Below are positions 16,355-25,484 of a stretch of DNA of 64,000 bases, piece after piece. Under the pieces are notes generated by a model. It was given only the letters and a program-made list of their open reading frames with translations. It had not been told where the DNA came from and made no database searches. The first letter of the stretch is position 1. The number at the start of each line of letters is the position of its first letter. Where the stretch lies: positions 407,837-471,836 of the forward strand of contig NZ_SMDR01000003.1 in NCBI RefSeq assembly GCF_006265115.1. Direction: 5' to 3'. This DNA comes from Arenimonas terrae (lineage in GTDB: Bacteria > Pseudomonadota > Gammaproteobacteria > Xanthomonadales > Xanthomonadaceae). The position numbers and the translations under genes are program-made.

Positions 16355-19214
16355 CGGCCTGCACGCGGTTGCGCCCGGCGCGCTTGGCGGCATAGAGCGC
16401 GGCATCGGCACGGCGCAGCAGGCTGTCGGGCTCGGCCTGCACGTCGGGCATGAAGCCGGCGACGCCGATGCTGACGGTCATGCCGGCGTCGCTGGCGGCG
16501 ATCGCGGCGCGGATGCTTTCGGCGCGGCGAACCGCTTCCTCCTGGTGCACGCCGGGCAGCAGCAGGGCGAACTCCTCGCCGCCGTAGCGTGCCAGCAGTT
16601 CGCGCTGCGGATCGTGCTGCTGGTGCAGGCGCTGGGCGATGCCCTTGAGCTGGATGTCGCCCTCGAGGTGGCCGTGGGCGTCGTTGTAGGCCTTGAAGTG
16701 GTCCACGTCGATCATCAGCACCGACAGCGGCCGGCGCTGGTCGAGGCAGCGGAACCATTCGCGGCGCAGGCCGTTCTCGAGCGCGCGGCGGTTGGAGACA
16801 CCGGTCAGCGCGTCTTCGGTCACCAGCTCGGCGAGCTTGCGGTTCACGTCCTCCAGCTCGCGCGTGCGCTCGGCGATGCGCGCTTCCAGGCGGCGGTTGG
16901 CGGCGAGGTACCGTTCGGTACGCTGGCGCACCGCCCACAGCGTGATCGCCACCGCCAGGCCGGCCAGCGCCAGCAGACCCAGCGCCATCAGCCACCACTG
17001 TTCATACCAGCGCGGCAACACCTGGAAACGGTAGCTGATCGACGCCGCCTGGCGGCCGTTGCGCGTGCGGGCCTGCACTTCCAGCACGTAGTCGCCAGCG
17101 GCGAGGGCGCGGATGAACAGGTCGCGGTCGGTCCAGCCGCTCCATTCCGGCGTCACCCCGTGCAGCAGGTAGCGGAACTCGGCGCCGCTTTCCATGCTGA
17201 CCATGCCGAAACGCAGGTTGAGGCTGTGGCCCGGCGGCACCCGCACCGGCGCGTTGGCGCTGCGGGTCGGCAGGCGCAGCACGCCGCCCTCGACGCTGCG
17301 CGCGACCACGCTTTCCATGCTCAGGCGCAGCGGCTGCGGCGGAACGGCGTGTTCGTCCGGGTCGTACTGCAGCAGCCCGTTCCAGGTGGCGATGCGCAGC
17401 ACGCCGTCGCGACTGACGCGAAGGTAGGAGTAGCCGGCGGCCGCCTGCGCGCCCGGATAAAGGGGCTGCCACTCCGCGTCGGGCGTGGCGCGTCGCCACA
17501 GCTGGCGGGTGGTGTAGGCGAAGTCGCCGAGCGGCGTCGCGTGAACGACCAGTTCGTGCGGGCGGTCGACGAGCGTGAAGGGCGGGCCTTTGTCCGGGAC
17601 GAAACGCGCGCCCTCGAGGCGATAGCCGGCTTCGCCGCTGATCGCGTGGATGCGGCCATCGAGCTGGAAGACGCTGGTGCCGCCCTGCGCGTCCACGGCC
17701 AGGCCGCGGTCGTCGGCGAAGGTTTCGCGCGTCGCCACCTTGCCGGTGGTGAGATCGACGGTCCAGTGCTGCAGCGGGCCGCGGGTGTCGCCCAGCCAGA
17801 GTTCGCCGGGCGCTGTTTCCTCGAGGCCGCTGATGCTGATGCCGTCGAGCGGAATCTGCTTGTCCATGTGCCAGCGGCCATCGCGCTCTTCGACCAGGAG
17901 CAGCTCGGTCGCGGTGACTGCGTAGACGAGGCCGGGCACGTGGGTCGACGCCTGCATCGAGTACACGCCGTGGTTGGCGTGTTCGTACAGCACTCGCGGC
18001 GCGTTCGCGCCCGGGTCGAGCACCTGCAGGCCTTCGCGCAGGCCCACGAGCAGGCCGGCTTCGCTGGAATGCAGGGCGTAGCCTTCGTATTCGGTCCAGG
18101 GCAGGGCGCTGTGGCGGGTGTCGCCGTCGGCGCCGATGGTCAGGCGCGAGATGCCTCGGCTGCTGGCCAGCCAGAGTGCGCCTTCGTGCCATTCGAAATC
18201 GTTGGGGTTTCCGGCCAGGCCCTGCACTTCGCCGAGGAAGGACCAGGGCGAAGGCAGCGACAGCCGCACCAGGTCGCCTTCCGTCGCCGCCCACAGGCCG
18301 CCTTCGCGATCCAGGCCGAGGGCCTGGATGCCGAAGGCGCCCAGGTCGATGCGTTCGCGCAGGTCGAACTCCGCGCCGAAGCGGTACAGCTCGCCGTCGT
18401 GGGTGCCGACGACGACGCTGCCGTCGCCCAGCGCCTGCGTGACGTAGCTGCGCTTGGCGGCCAGCAGCCGGCTGGCCGGGCCGGGGAGCGGCCGGATGCC
18501 GTCGGCGTCGGCGCGGTAGAGTCCGTCGCGCCCGACGAGCAGGCGCCAGTCGCCGCGGTCCACCAGGCCCGGCAGCGACTGCTCGGCGAACACGCCGCCG
18601 CCCGGCACCAGTTCGAGACGGCCATCGATGAATCGGCACAGGCCACGGCCGTGCACGCGCGTGTACAGCTGCCCGCCGGCGGGATAGAAACTCCGCACCT
18701 GCTCGGCCAGCGGCCAGCGCTTCGCCGGCGTGTTGTCGTAAGGCAGGAAGTGCAGCGCCGATTCGGCGCGGAAGTAGACGCCGTCCGCCATCGGAACCAC
18801 TTCCCAGACGATGCCGACGTGGCGTTGGCCGTTGCGCAGGCCGGCGCGCGTCAGCAGCTCTTCGTAGGCGAGGCTGCCGTCGTCTTTGCGCACCAGTTTG
18901 CCGAACGTGTCGTAGCCGCCGACATAGACCTGGCCGTCGGCGCCGGTGGCGAGGGAACGCGCGGGCGATCGGCCGGGCAGAGGCGTGAGCAGCCAATCGA
19001 CGCCGTCGTAGCGCAGCACGCCCTCGACGTTGCCGATGTACATCTCGCCGTTGACGCCGGTGGCGATGGCGAGGTGGCTCGGCGGTGTCTTGGTTTCGTC
19101 GTTGGAGAAATGCCGGAGAAGCGGTGCGCCCGGCACTGCCTTGGCGAGGGCGACCGTGGGTGCGAAACACGCGGCGGCCAGCAGGCCGACCATGAACAGG
19201 CGGTTCAGGAACAT
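16344..19214 (-). CDS. Beta-propeller sensor diguanylate cyclase (Reg_prop / Y_Y_Y / GGDEF)
   Basis: 956 residues. Signal peptide (1-24), then a long periplasmic part with repeated [16 protein letters not shown] and [16 protein letters not shown] propeller blades. A Y_Y_Y domain ([24 protein letters not shown]) comes next, then one membrane helix ([20 protein letters not shown]) and a coiled segment. The GGDEF domain ([15 protein letters not shown] onwards) has active site GGEEF at about 878-882. It should turn two GTP into cyclic di-GMP in answer to a periplasmic ligand. The product-inhibition RxxD motif is absent (PQRE at that place), suggesting it is not feedback-inhibited there. No kinase domain is present. 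Confidence 0.9.
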   Translation of the reverse strand: MFLNRLFMVGLLAAACFAPTVALAKAVPGAPLLRHFSNDETKTPPSHLAIATGVNGEMYIGNVEGVLRYDGVDWLLTPLPGRSPARSLATGADGQVYVGGYDTFGKLVRKDDGSLAYEELLTRAGLRNGQRHVGIVWEVVPMADGVYFRAESALHFLPYDNTPAKRWPLAEQVRSFYPAGGQLYTRVHGRGLCRFIDGRLELVPGGGVFAEQSLPGLVDRGDWRLLVGRDGLYRADADGIRPLPGPASRLLAAKRSYVTQALGDGSVVVGTHDGELYRFGAEFDLRERIDLGAFGIQALGLDREGGLWAATEGDLVRLSLPSPWSFLGEVQGLAGNPNDFEWHEGALWLASSRGISRLTIGADGDTRHSALPWTEYEGYALHSSEAGLLVGLREGLQVLDPGANAPRVLYEHANHGVYSMQASTHVPGLVYAVTATELLLVEERDGRWHMDKQIPLDGISISGLEETAPGELWLGDTRGPLQHWTVDLTTGKVATRETFADDRGLAVDAQGGTSVFQLDGRIHAISGEAGYRLEGARFVPDKGPPFTLVDRPHELVVHATPLGDFAYTTRQLWRRATPDAEWQPLYPGAQAAAGYSYLRVSRDGVLRIATWNGLLQYDPDEHAVPPQPLRLSMESVVARSVEGGVLRLPTRSANAPVRVPPGHSLNLRFGMVSMESGAEFRYLLHGVTPEWSGWTDRDLFIRALAAGDYVLEVQARTRNGRQAASISYRFQVLPRWYEQWWLMALGLLALAGLAVAITLWAVRQRTERYLAANRRLEARIAERTRELEDVNRKLAELVTEDALTGVSNRRALENGLRREWFRCLDQRRPLSVLMIDVDHFKAYNDAHGHLEGDIQLKGIAQRLHQQHDPQRELLARYGGEEFALLLPGVHQEEAVRRAESIRAAIAASDAGMTVSIGVAGFMPDVQAEPDSLLRRADAALYAAKRAGRNRVQADGG

Positions 19215-19300
19215 CGCGGGATTATCCCTTAAAGGCCCGGCCCGGAACCGGGCCTGGCGCAGGGTTTTCCGACCGCCGGCCGTCAGGGTAGGCTGCCCGG

Positions 19301-20059
19301 ATGACCATGCTCAGCGTCAACGTCAACAAGGTGGCCGTGCTCAGGAACTCCCGGGGCGGGGCCCTACCCAGCGTGCTTGCCGCCGCCGAGGCCGCGCTGG
19401 TCGCCGGGGCCGGCGGCATCACCGTGCATCCGCGGCCGGACCAGCGTCACATCCGTCCGGACGATGTGTTTGCCCTCGCCGGCCTGGTCGGCGGCCGGGC
19501 CGAATACAACCTCGAGGGCAATCCCTTCGCCCCGCCCCGGGACGGTTATCCGGGCTTCCTGGCCCTGGTGGCGGCGGTGCGGCCGCAGCAGGCGACCCTG
19601 GTCCCCGATGGCGACGGCCAGCTGACCTCGGACCACGGTTTCGACCTGGCCCGCGATGCCAACAGGCTTCGGCCCTTGGTGGCCGAGCTCAAGGCCCTGG
19701 GCACCCGGGTGTCGCTCTTCATGGACGCGGGTGCGCCGAACCTGCATCTGGCGGCCGAGCTGGGCGCGGACCGCATCGAGCTCTATACCGGGCCTTATGC
19801 CGAGGCCCATGCCGCCGGCGACGCCTCGGCCGAACTCGCCCGCTGCGCCGCGACGGCGCGTGAAGCGCAGTCGCTGGGCCTGGGGGTGAACGCCGGACAC
19901 GACCTTGGGCAGGCCAACCTGGGCGATTTCCTGCGCGGCGTGCCTGGCGTGCTGGAGGTGTCGATCGGTCACGCCCTGATCGGCGAGGCGCTGCACGACG
20001 GGCTGGGCCCCACCGTGCGCGCCTACCTGGCGATCATCGCCGGAGCGGGCCGCCGCTGA
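19301..20059 (+). CDS. pdxJ: Pyridoxine 5'-phosphate synthase
   Basis: 252 residues. PdxJ condenses 1-deoxy-xylulose 5-phosphate with 3-amino-2-oxopropyl phosphate, the last ring-closing step of vitamin B6 synthesis, in the cytoplasm. Visible motifs are [63 protein letters not shown] and [10 protein letters not shown]. It faces the exbD cluster, an arrangement also known in Xanthomonas. No SD precedes ATG 19301, but TAGGCT ends exactly 6 bases before it, so the message may be leaderless. Confidence 0.93.
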   Translation: MTMLSVNVNKVAVLRNSRGGALPSVLAAAEAALVAGAGGITVHPRPDQRHIRPDDVFALAGLVGGRAEYNLEGNPFAPPRDGYPGFLALVAAVRPQQATLVPDGDGQLTSDHGFDLARDANRLRPLVAELKALGTRVSLFMDAGAPNLHLAAELGADRIELYTGPYAEAHAAGDASAELARCAATAREAQSLGLGVNAGHDLGQANLGDFLRGVPGVLEVSIGHALIGEALHDGLGPTVRAYLAIIAGAGRR

Positions 20060-20075
20060 GCCGCGACCCCCGGGT

Positions 20076-20474
20076 TCAAGGTTCGACCAGGCCGATGTGC
20101 TCGATGCCGGCGCGCCGCGCCGTCGCCATCGCGGTGGCGGCCGACTGGTAGTCGGCGTCGGCATCGACGGCGAGCTTGAGCACGCCATCGGGCCGGACCA
20201 GACGCCAATCGGCGAGGCTGCGTTCGAGCTCGGGCGGCGTTACCGCCGCGCCGTCGAGGCGGAACAGGTCGCCACGCTCGACCTGCAGCAGGCGGGTTTC
20301 GGCCGGGGGCGGCGCTTCCTTCGCCGGGCCGGGCAGGGTCATCGGGATGCGCAGGTCGAGCAATGGCGCGGTGACCATGAAGATGATCAGCAGCACGAGC
20401 ATGACGTCCACCAGGGGCGTGATGTTCATGTCGGCCATCGTGTCGGACTCGGGTCGTGCGGCGGCGAAAGCCAT
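20076..20474 (-). CDS. ExbD/TolR-family protein, third paralogue
   Basis: 132 residues. A single membrane helix, [25 protein letters not shown] (about 13-37), carries the essential aspartate in PLVDVML. A periplasmic domain follows (KLAVDADADYQSAATAMATARRAGIEHIGLVEP). It belongs with the TonB-ExbB-ExbD energy system that uses proton flow to power outer-membrane receptors. It has its own SD (AAGGAG) and is separated from exbD2 by a terminator, so it may be expressed apart. It is more diverged than the other two copies. Confidence 0.87.
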   Translation of the reverse strand: MAFAAARPESDTMADMNITPLVDVMLVLLIIFMVTAPLLDLRIPMTLPGPAKEAPPPAETRLLQVERGDLFRLDGAAVTPPELERSLADWRLVRPDGVLKLAVDADADYQSAATAMATARRAGIEHIGLVEP

Positions 20475-20536
20475 GGCGCGTCTCCTTCCGGGGTGGTCGA
20501 TTTCCTTCTACGCCCGGAACGGGTTGCCGCGCAAGC

Positions 20537-20564
20537 AAAAAAAACGCCGCCCGGAGGCGGCGTT
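20537..20564 (-). terminator. Rho-independent terminator between the second and third exbD genes
   Basis: On the minus strand, AACGCCGCC, a TCCG loop and GGCGGCGTT form a perfect stem followed by an unbroken T-run. It ends the tonB-exbB-exbD-exbD message 24 bases after the exbD2 stop. Confidence 0.85.
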
Positions 20565-20587
20565 GCTGCAGGGTGCGGGAAGCGGCC

Positions 20588-21001
<414 letters not shown>

Positions 21002-21013
21002 GCTCGTTGCTCC

Positions 21014-21427
21014 TCAGCGCTCGGGAGTGGACACGAAGCCCACCTTGCGGATGCCGGCCATACGCACCTGCTTCACCACTTCGGCGATGACGCCGTACTT
21101 GGTGATGTTGTCGGCGCGGACGTCGACCTGCGGCTGCGGGGTGCGCTGCGCCAGGATCGCCAACCGGGCGTCGAGAGCGTCGCGGCTGACCGGCTCGTCG
21201 TTCCAGTAGATCTTGCCGTTCGCCGTCACCGCGAGGGTGATCGGCGGCTGGTCGATCTTCGGCTTCTCTTCCAGGGTCGCCTGCGGAAGCTCGACCTTGA
21301 CCTTATGCGACATCAGCGGCGCGGTGATCATGAAGATGATCAGCAGCACCAGCATCACGTCCACCAGGGGCGTGACGTTGATGTCGGCCATCGGGCCGCC
21401 ACCGGAGGAATTGCTGGAAAAGGCCAT
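21014..21427 (-). CDS. exbD1: ExbD biopolymer transport protein, first paralogue
   Basis: 137 residues, [21 protein letters not shown]. The leader and membrane helix are nearly identical to the next gene, with the same VDVML aspartate; the two differ mainly in the periplasmic domain (KVKVELPQATLEEKPKIDQPP..., VRADNITKYGVIAEVVKQVRMAGIRKVGFV). It is a component of the TonB-ExbB-ExbD complex. A purine-rich AGGAGC lies before its ATG. Position: third gene of the tonB operon, 30 bases after exbB. Confidence 0.92.
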   Translation of the reverse strand: MAFSSNSSGGGPMADINVTPLVDVMLVLLIIFMITAPLMSHKVKVELPQATLEEKPKIDQPPITLAVTANGKIYWNDEPVSRDALDARLAILAQRTPQPQVDVRADNITKYGVIAEVVKQVRMAGIRKVGFVSTPER

Positions 21428-21457
21428 GACTGCGGCTCCTGGTTAGACGATGTTCGC

Positions 21458-22243
21458 TCAGCGCTTGGCCGGCGCGTCGCCGACGCGCGAACCGGTGGCG
21501 AAGAAGTCGTGCAGGTCGTGCGCGAAGGTGTCGAACTTGGCGTAGGTGTTGCGATTGGCGCGGACGAAGGCGTTGTACGCCAGCACCGCCGGGATCGCGA
21601 CGAACAGGCCGAGCGCGGTCATGATCAGCGCCTCGCCGACCGGGCCGGCAACGGCGTCGATGGAGGCCTGGCCGGTCGCACCGATCTTGATCAGCGCGCC
21701 GTAGATGCCCCACACGGTGCCGAGCAGACCGACGAAAGGAGCGGTCGCACCGACGGTGGCGAGCCAGGTCAGGCCGTTCTCGAGCTTGGCGCTCTCGCGG
21801 GTCACGGCCTGGCGCAGGGCGCGGTCGATGAACTCCGAGCGGTTCAGGGCGTCGACCAGGCGGCTGCCTTCATGGCGCTGGTGGTGGGCGGCGGCCTGGG
21901 CGCAGTCGAGGGCGATCTTGGAGAACGGCTCGTTGGCCGGCTGCTCTTCCATGAAGCGAATCGCGTCCTGCGCATTCGGGGTCTCCCAGAAGGTGCGGAC
22001 GACCGAATCGGCGCGGCTCGCCACCACGGTGTTCTTGATGGCGTTGACCACCGTGTACCACCAGGAACCGAACGACATGATCACCAGGATGATCAGCACG
22101 ATCCAGGAGACGGCGAACTCGGCCGGGTCGGCCATCATCGCCTTCATCAGGTGGGAGAAGCCCATCTGGGACAGGGCTTCGGCGTTGTTGGCAGCGCCAC
22201 CCGCGGCAGCGGCGGCGGCGTTGAGGAGGATGTCCTGCAGCAT
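21458..22243 (-). CDS. exbB: ExbB (MotA/TolQ/ExbB proton channel family)
   Basis: 261 residues with three membrane helices: one near 45-67 (VSWIVLIILVIMSFGSWWYTVV), and a pair near 158-225 with LTWLATVGATAPFVGLLGTVWGIYGAL and GPVGEALIMTALGLFVAIPAVLAYN, the family signature. It forms the pentameric ring around ExbD and harvests the proton gradient for TonB. An Ala-rich stretch near residues 8-20 precedes the first helix. The gene lies between tonB and exbD1. Confidence 0.94.
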   Translation of the reverse strand: MLQDILLNAAAAAAGGAANNAEALSQMGFSHLMKAMMADPAEFAVSWIVLIILVIMSFGSWWYTVVNAIKNTVVASRADSVVRTFWETPNAQDAIRFMEEQPANEPFSKIALDCAQAAAHHQRHEGSRLVDALNRSEFIDRALRQAVTRESAKLENGLTWLATVGATAPFVGLLGTVWGIYGALIKIGATGQASIDAVAGPVGEALIMTALGLFVAIPAVLAYNAFVRANRNTYAKFDTFAHDLHDFFATGSRVGDAPAKR

Positions 22244-22292
22244 AAGTGTGCCTTTCTTTGTGATTGACCGTTACGGGATGTGGGACTGGGCG

Positions 22293-22949
22293 TTACGGGG
22301 GAGTGAACTTAACGGGGACGAGAACATCGCCACCCACCTTCACACCGTTGCGCGAGCCGGGGTTGAAGCGCCAGCGGCGCGCGGCGTCCATTGCCGCACG
22401 GTCGAGGTTGCGATTACGGCTGGAGCGCTGCACGGCGACGTCGAGCACCTGACCGTTGGCGTCGATCGTGACGCGCAGGATCACGGTGCCGCCCACGCCT
22501 TCGCGCTGTTCCTTGGCGGGATAGCGCGGCGGGTTCATGGCACGGCCGCTGATGTCCTCGGAAGGCGCGAAGTCGGCCGGGGGCGCGGGCGGCGCGGGCG
22601 GGGCCGGCGGCGGAGCCTCGATGTCGATCGGGCTCGGGTCGTCGAACACCACCGGCGGCTCTTCCGGCGGCGGCGGAACCGGCGTCGGCTTGGGCTGCTC
22701 GATGATCTTCTGGACCACCTTGGGCGGTTCCGGCGGCGGCGGCGGCGGCGGCGGGGGCGGCGGCGGGGGCTCGATGAAGCTGACCTGGGTCACTTCCTCT
22801 TCCGCCTTCTCCAGGTCCGGGGCATTCACCGGGGCCAGCATCAGCATGAAGGCGACCGCGTGGAGCGCGATCGCGAACGCGTTGCCGCCGATGCGTGCCC
22901 AGCTGATTCCCTGGGGCTTGTCGTCGTATTTGTAGTTCTTGTCCGTCAT
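22293..22949 (-). CDS. tonB: TonB energy transducer
   Basis: 218 residues. A short cytoplasmic start, one helix (NAFAIALHAVAFMLMLAP, with the conserved H in it) and a periplasm-spanning arm that includes 13 prolines in a row and EPPKVVQKIIEQPKPTPVPP. The C-terminal domain (RYPAKEQREGVGGTVILRVTIDANGQVLDVAVQRSSRNRNLDRAAMDAARRW.., residues about 140-218) contacts TonB boxes of outer-membrane receptors. It leads the tonB-exbB-exbD1-exbD2 operon. A TATAAG box lies about 80 bases upstream; no SD is obvious. Confidence 0.93.
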   Translation of the reverse strand: MTDKNYKYDDKPQGISWARIGGNAFAIALHAVAFMLMLAPVNAPDLEKAEEEVTQVSFIEPPPPPPPPPPPPPEPPKVVQKIIEQPKPTPVPPPPEEPPVVFDDPSPIDIEAPPPAPPAPPAPPADFAPSEDISGRAMNPPRYPAKEQREGVGGTVILRVTIDANGQVLDVAVQRSSRNRNLDRAAMDAARRWRFNPGSRNGVKVGGDVLVPVKFTPP

Positions 22950-23056
22950 GCGGGTGGCGGCTCGAGCTCTCTGGGTCTGCCGGCGTTCAGCCGTGACCCG
23001 CCGGGGACCGGCGGGAACTTGTTAGCTTATACCAAGGGGCCTGGTTTACCAACCGA

Positions 23057-24322
23057 TCAACGGCTGATCTGGGCCAGGTTTTTCTGGGCCTGTGACCGGG
23101 TGCTCGGATCCTTCGCGGCCTCGCGGTAGGCCGCCTGGGCGGCCGCGACGTTCTCCATGTTGTATTCGGCCCGGGCGATGGTCATCCAGGCTTCGCCGGG
23201 GTTCTTCAGACCCTTGGCCAGCGCCTGCTGGCCGGCCGCCTTGGCCTCGGCATTGCGGTCTTCCTGGCCCAGCACCTGGGCCAGGAACAGGGCGAGCTCG
23301 CCATCGCTGGCCAGCGGGGCGCCCTTCTGCGCAGCGGCGATCGCGGCCGGAACGTTGTCGCTGAAGTAATGGGCCTGGGCCAGCACGGCATAGGTCTTGC
23401 CGTCGGCCGGAAGGATGTTCTTGGCCAGGCCTTCCTCGATCACCGCGGCCGCTTCCTTCTCGCGCTGCATGCCGAAATAGGTGCTGTACAGGCGCTGGTA
23501 GTCGTTGGCGTCGGTGAGCATGCCGCGCTGGCGGGCACTGTCGAGCAGCGCGACCGCCTTGTCCTGCATGTCGGCATTGCCGTACAGGGTGGCCAGGTTC
23601 ATCAGCGCGCGCTTGTCGTCCGGGTTCTTGCGGTGCAGCTCTTCGGCCGTGGCGATGGCGGCGGTGTCGTTGCCGGTCTCGGCGTAGGCCGAAAGCAGCA
23701 TGTTCATCGACTGCTGGTCCTCGCCGTCGGTCTTGAGCTCGATCGCGCGCTTGAGCGGCGCGATGGCTTCGGCGTACTTGCCGGCGTTGTAGAGGTTGGC
23801 TCCCTGGAGCGCGAACACCTCGGGCTTGGTGGTCTTGGTCTCGTCGACCACGCGCTGCAGCAGCACCGCGGCCTCGTCGTTGCGGTCGGTGTTGATGTAG
23901 ACCGACGCCAGGCTGAGCATCGCCGAGTAGTGGTTGTCGTTCGGCAGGCCGTTCTCGTCGATGGCGCGCTTGAGGTAGTCGATCGCCTGGTCGTCGTTCC
24001 CCAGGTCGATGGACGCACTGCCGGCCAGCAGCAGGGCGATGCCGCGGTCGTAGGCCTTGGCCATCTTGTTGTCGAGGATGGCCTGGGCCGCGGCGATCGT
24101 CTCTTCTTCCTTGCCGTCGGCGTTGTAGGCGTCCTGCAGCTTCTGGATCTGCTTGGACAGTCGCTGCGTGTAGACCGCCTCCGGCGATTCGCGGGTCGCG
24201 TCCGGATAGAGCGCGGCCGCTTCTTCCTTCTTGTCGCGGCGCGCCGCATCCACATCCGTGGCCGACATCGAAGTCACCAGCAGGACGAGCGCCGCCAGCT
24301 TGAGGGGGTGCAGAGAATTCAT
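23057..24322 (-). CDS. Exported tetratricopeptide-repeat protein
   Basis: 421 residues, starting MNSLHPLKLAALVLLVTSMS with a signal peptide cut near SATDVDA. AAAGGAG precedes the ATG at 24322. The rest is about ten helical TPR-like repeats (e.g. QAIDYLKRAIDENGLPNDNHYSAMLSLASVY, KYAEAIAPLKRAIELKTDG, DKAVALLDSARQRGMLTDANDYQRL). It probably acts as a periplasmic scaffold. It lies between the tonB operon and the ATP-grasp gene and could serve either; nothing in the sequence decides this. The family is otherwise unassigned. Confidence 0.8.
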   Translation of the reverse strand: MNSLHPLKLAALVLLVTSMSATDVDAARRDKKEEAAALYPDATRESPEAVYTQRLSKQIQKLQDAYNADGKEEETIAAAQAILDNKMAKAYDRGIALLLAGSASIDLGNDDQAIDYLKRAIDENGLPNDNHYSAMLSLASVYINTDRNDEAAVLLQRVVDETKTTKPEVFALQGANLYNAGKYAEAIAPLKRAIELKTDGEDQQSMNMLLSAYAETGNDTAAIATAEELHRKNPDDKRALMNLATLYGNADMQDKAVALLDSARQRGMLTDANDYQRLYSTYFGMQREKEAAAVIEEGLAKNILPADGKTYAVLAQAHYFSDNVPAAIAAAQKGAPLASDGELALFLAQVLGQEDRNAEAKAAGQQALAKGLKNPGEAWMTIARAEYNMENVAAAQAAYREAAKDPSTRSQAQKNLAQISR

Positions 24323-24508
24323 AAAAACTCCTTTCAACCGCGCCCGGCGCGGTCATGGGCCAACTAGGGTAACGGGGAACGCGCCGCCGGCTCAAGCCAA
24401 GGCTTGGCCGGAATTCCCCTTCGCCCCCGTACTGACATCTCTTGGGCGCAAGCTTGCCGGCTGGCGCGGAGCACGATCTTAAAACGGCGTTAAGAAGCGC
24501 GGCGCCGT

Positions 24509-25480
24509 TCAGCCGGTGGTGGGAAAGTTCGCCAGCGCGAAGGCGACACGCTCGGCCGGATCCCTGGACATGCCGCCCCGGTCGCGCAGCGCCTCGACCT
24601 TGCGCAGGCGGTGCTCGAGTCCGTTGCCGTTGGCCATCTGGATGGCCAGGCCGGGGCGGGCATTGAGTTCGAGGATCAGCGGGCCCTTGTCGCGGTCGAG
24701 CACGAAGTCCACGCCCACGTAGCCCAGGCCCGACAGCTCGTAACAGCGCGAGGCCATCTGCAGCAGGCTGTTCCAGTGCGGGATGTTGAGGCCGACGATG
24801 CTGTGTTCGGTGTCGGGATGGTCGCGGATGATCTCGGTGCCCCAGACGCCGCGTTTGGTCTTGCCCGTCGGGATGTCGATGCCGACGCCGATCGCGCCCT
24901 GGTGCAGGTTGGCCTTGCCGTCGGACAGGCGGGTGGGCAGGCGGATCATCGCCATCACCGGGTAACCCAGGAACACGATGATGCGTATGTCCGGCACACC
25001 CTTGTAGCTGACGTTGTCAAAGACCGGGTCGAACTGCACGCAGTATTCGACGATCAGGTGGTCGGGCTGGCCGCCGAGCGAGAACAGGCCGGAGAGGCCG
25101 TTCGACAGATGGTGTTCGAACTCCTCGCGGCTCATCAGCGAACCGTTGGCGCGCCGGTACTTGTCGCCGCGTCGGCCCGAGATCACGAGGATGCCGTCGC
25201 CGCCGGAGCCATGCGCGGGTTTCACGACGAAACTTTCGCGGCACTTTAGCTTCTCGTGCAGCTCGGCGATCTCGTGTTCCTCGCGGACCACGGCGTACAG
25301 GTCCGGCACGGGCAGGCCGGCCTGCAGGGCCAGCTTCTTGGTCAACAGCTTGTCGTCCACACGCGGATAGAACTTGCGTGGGTTGTGCATCAGCACGTAG
25401 TGGGCGTTGCGCTGGCCTATGCCGACCAGGCCGATCTGGCGCAGGCGCTTGGCGACCCGGAAGGGATTGAACCAGCCCAC
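24509..25480 (-). CDS. ATP-grasp ligase, alpha-L-glutamate ligase-like (RimK-related)
   Basis: 323 residues, cytoplasmic. ATP-grasp features: ESFVVKPAHGSGGDGILVI (lysine and glycine-rich loop, about 83-101), HLIVEYCVQFDP, and the metal/ATP site GVDFVLDRDKGPLILELNARPGLAIQMAN. This subfamily (alpha-L-glutamate ligase-related, ATPgrasp_ST) forms a peptide-like or acyl bond on an unknown target. Its start is 4 bases after the stop of the 7TM gene, so the two are translated together. The retropepsin-like zinc protease often found with this pair is not in the window. Confidence 0.85.
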   Translation of the reverse strand: MGWFNPFRVAKRLRQIGLVGIGQRNAHYVLMHNPRKFYPRVDDKLLTKKLALQAGLPVPDLYAVVREEHEIAELHEKLKCRESFVVKPAHGSGGDGILVISGRRGDKYRRANGSLMSREEFEHHLSNGLSGLFSLGGQPDHLIVEYCVQFDPVFDNVSYKGVPDIRIIVFLGYPVMAMIRLPTRLSDGKANLHQGAIGVGIDIPTGKTKRGVWGTEIIRDHPDTEHSIVGLNIPHWNSLLQMASRCYELSGLGYVGVDFVLDRDKGPLILELNARPGLAIQMANGNGLEHRLRKVEALRDRGGMSRDPAERVAFALANFPTTG

Positions 25481-25484
25481 GGCG

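Noticed and set aside
22700..22790. CRISPR-like short repeats in the tonB gene
   Set aside because: The repeated GGC/GGG units encode the proline arm of TonB; there are no spacers of even length. The same applies to the proline run near 38930-38980.
23046..24395. Alternative reading frame over the TPR gene, as a sign of frameshift
   Set aside because: The chosen frame gives a continuous signal peptide and TPR repeats with a good SD; the other frame is Arg/Gly-rich shadow sequence.
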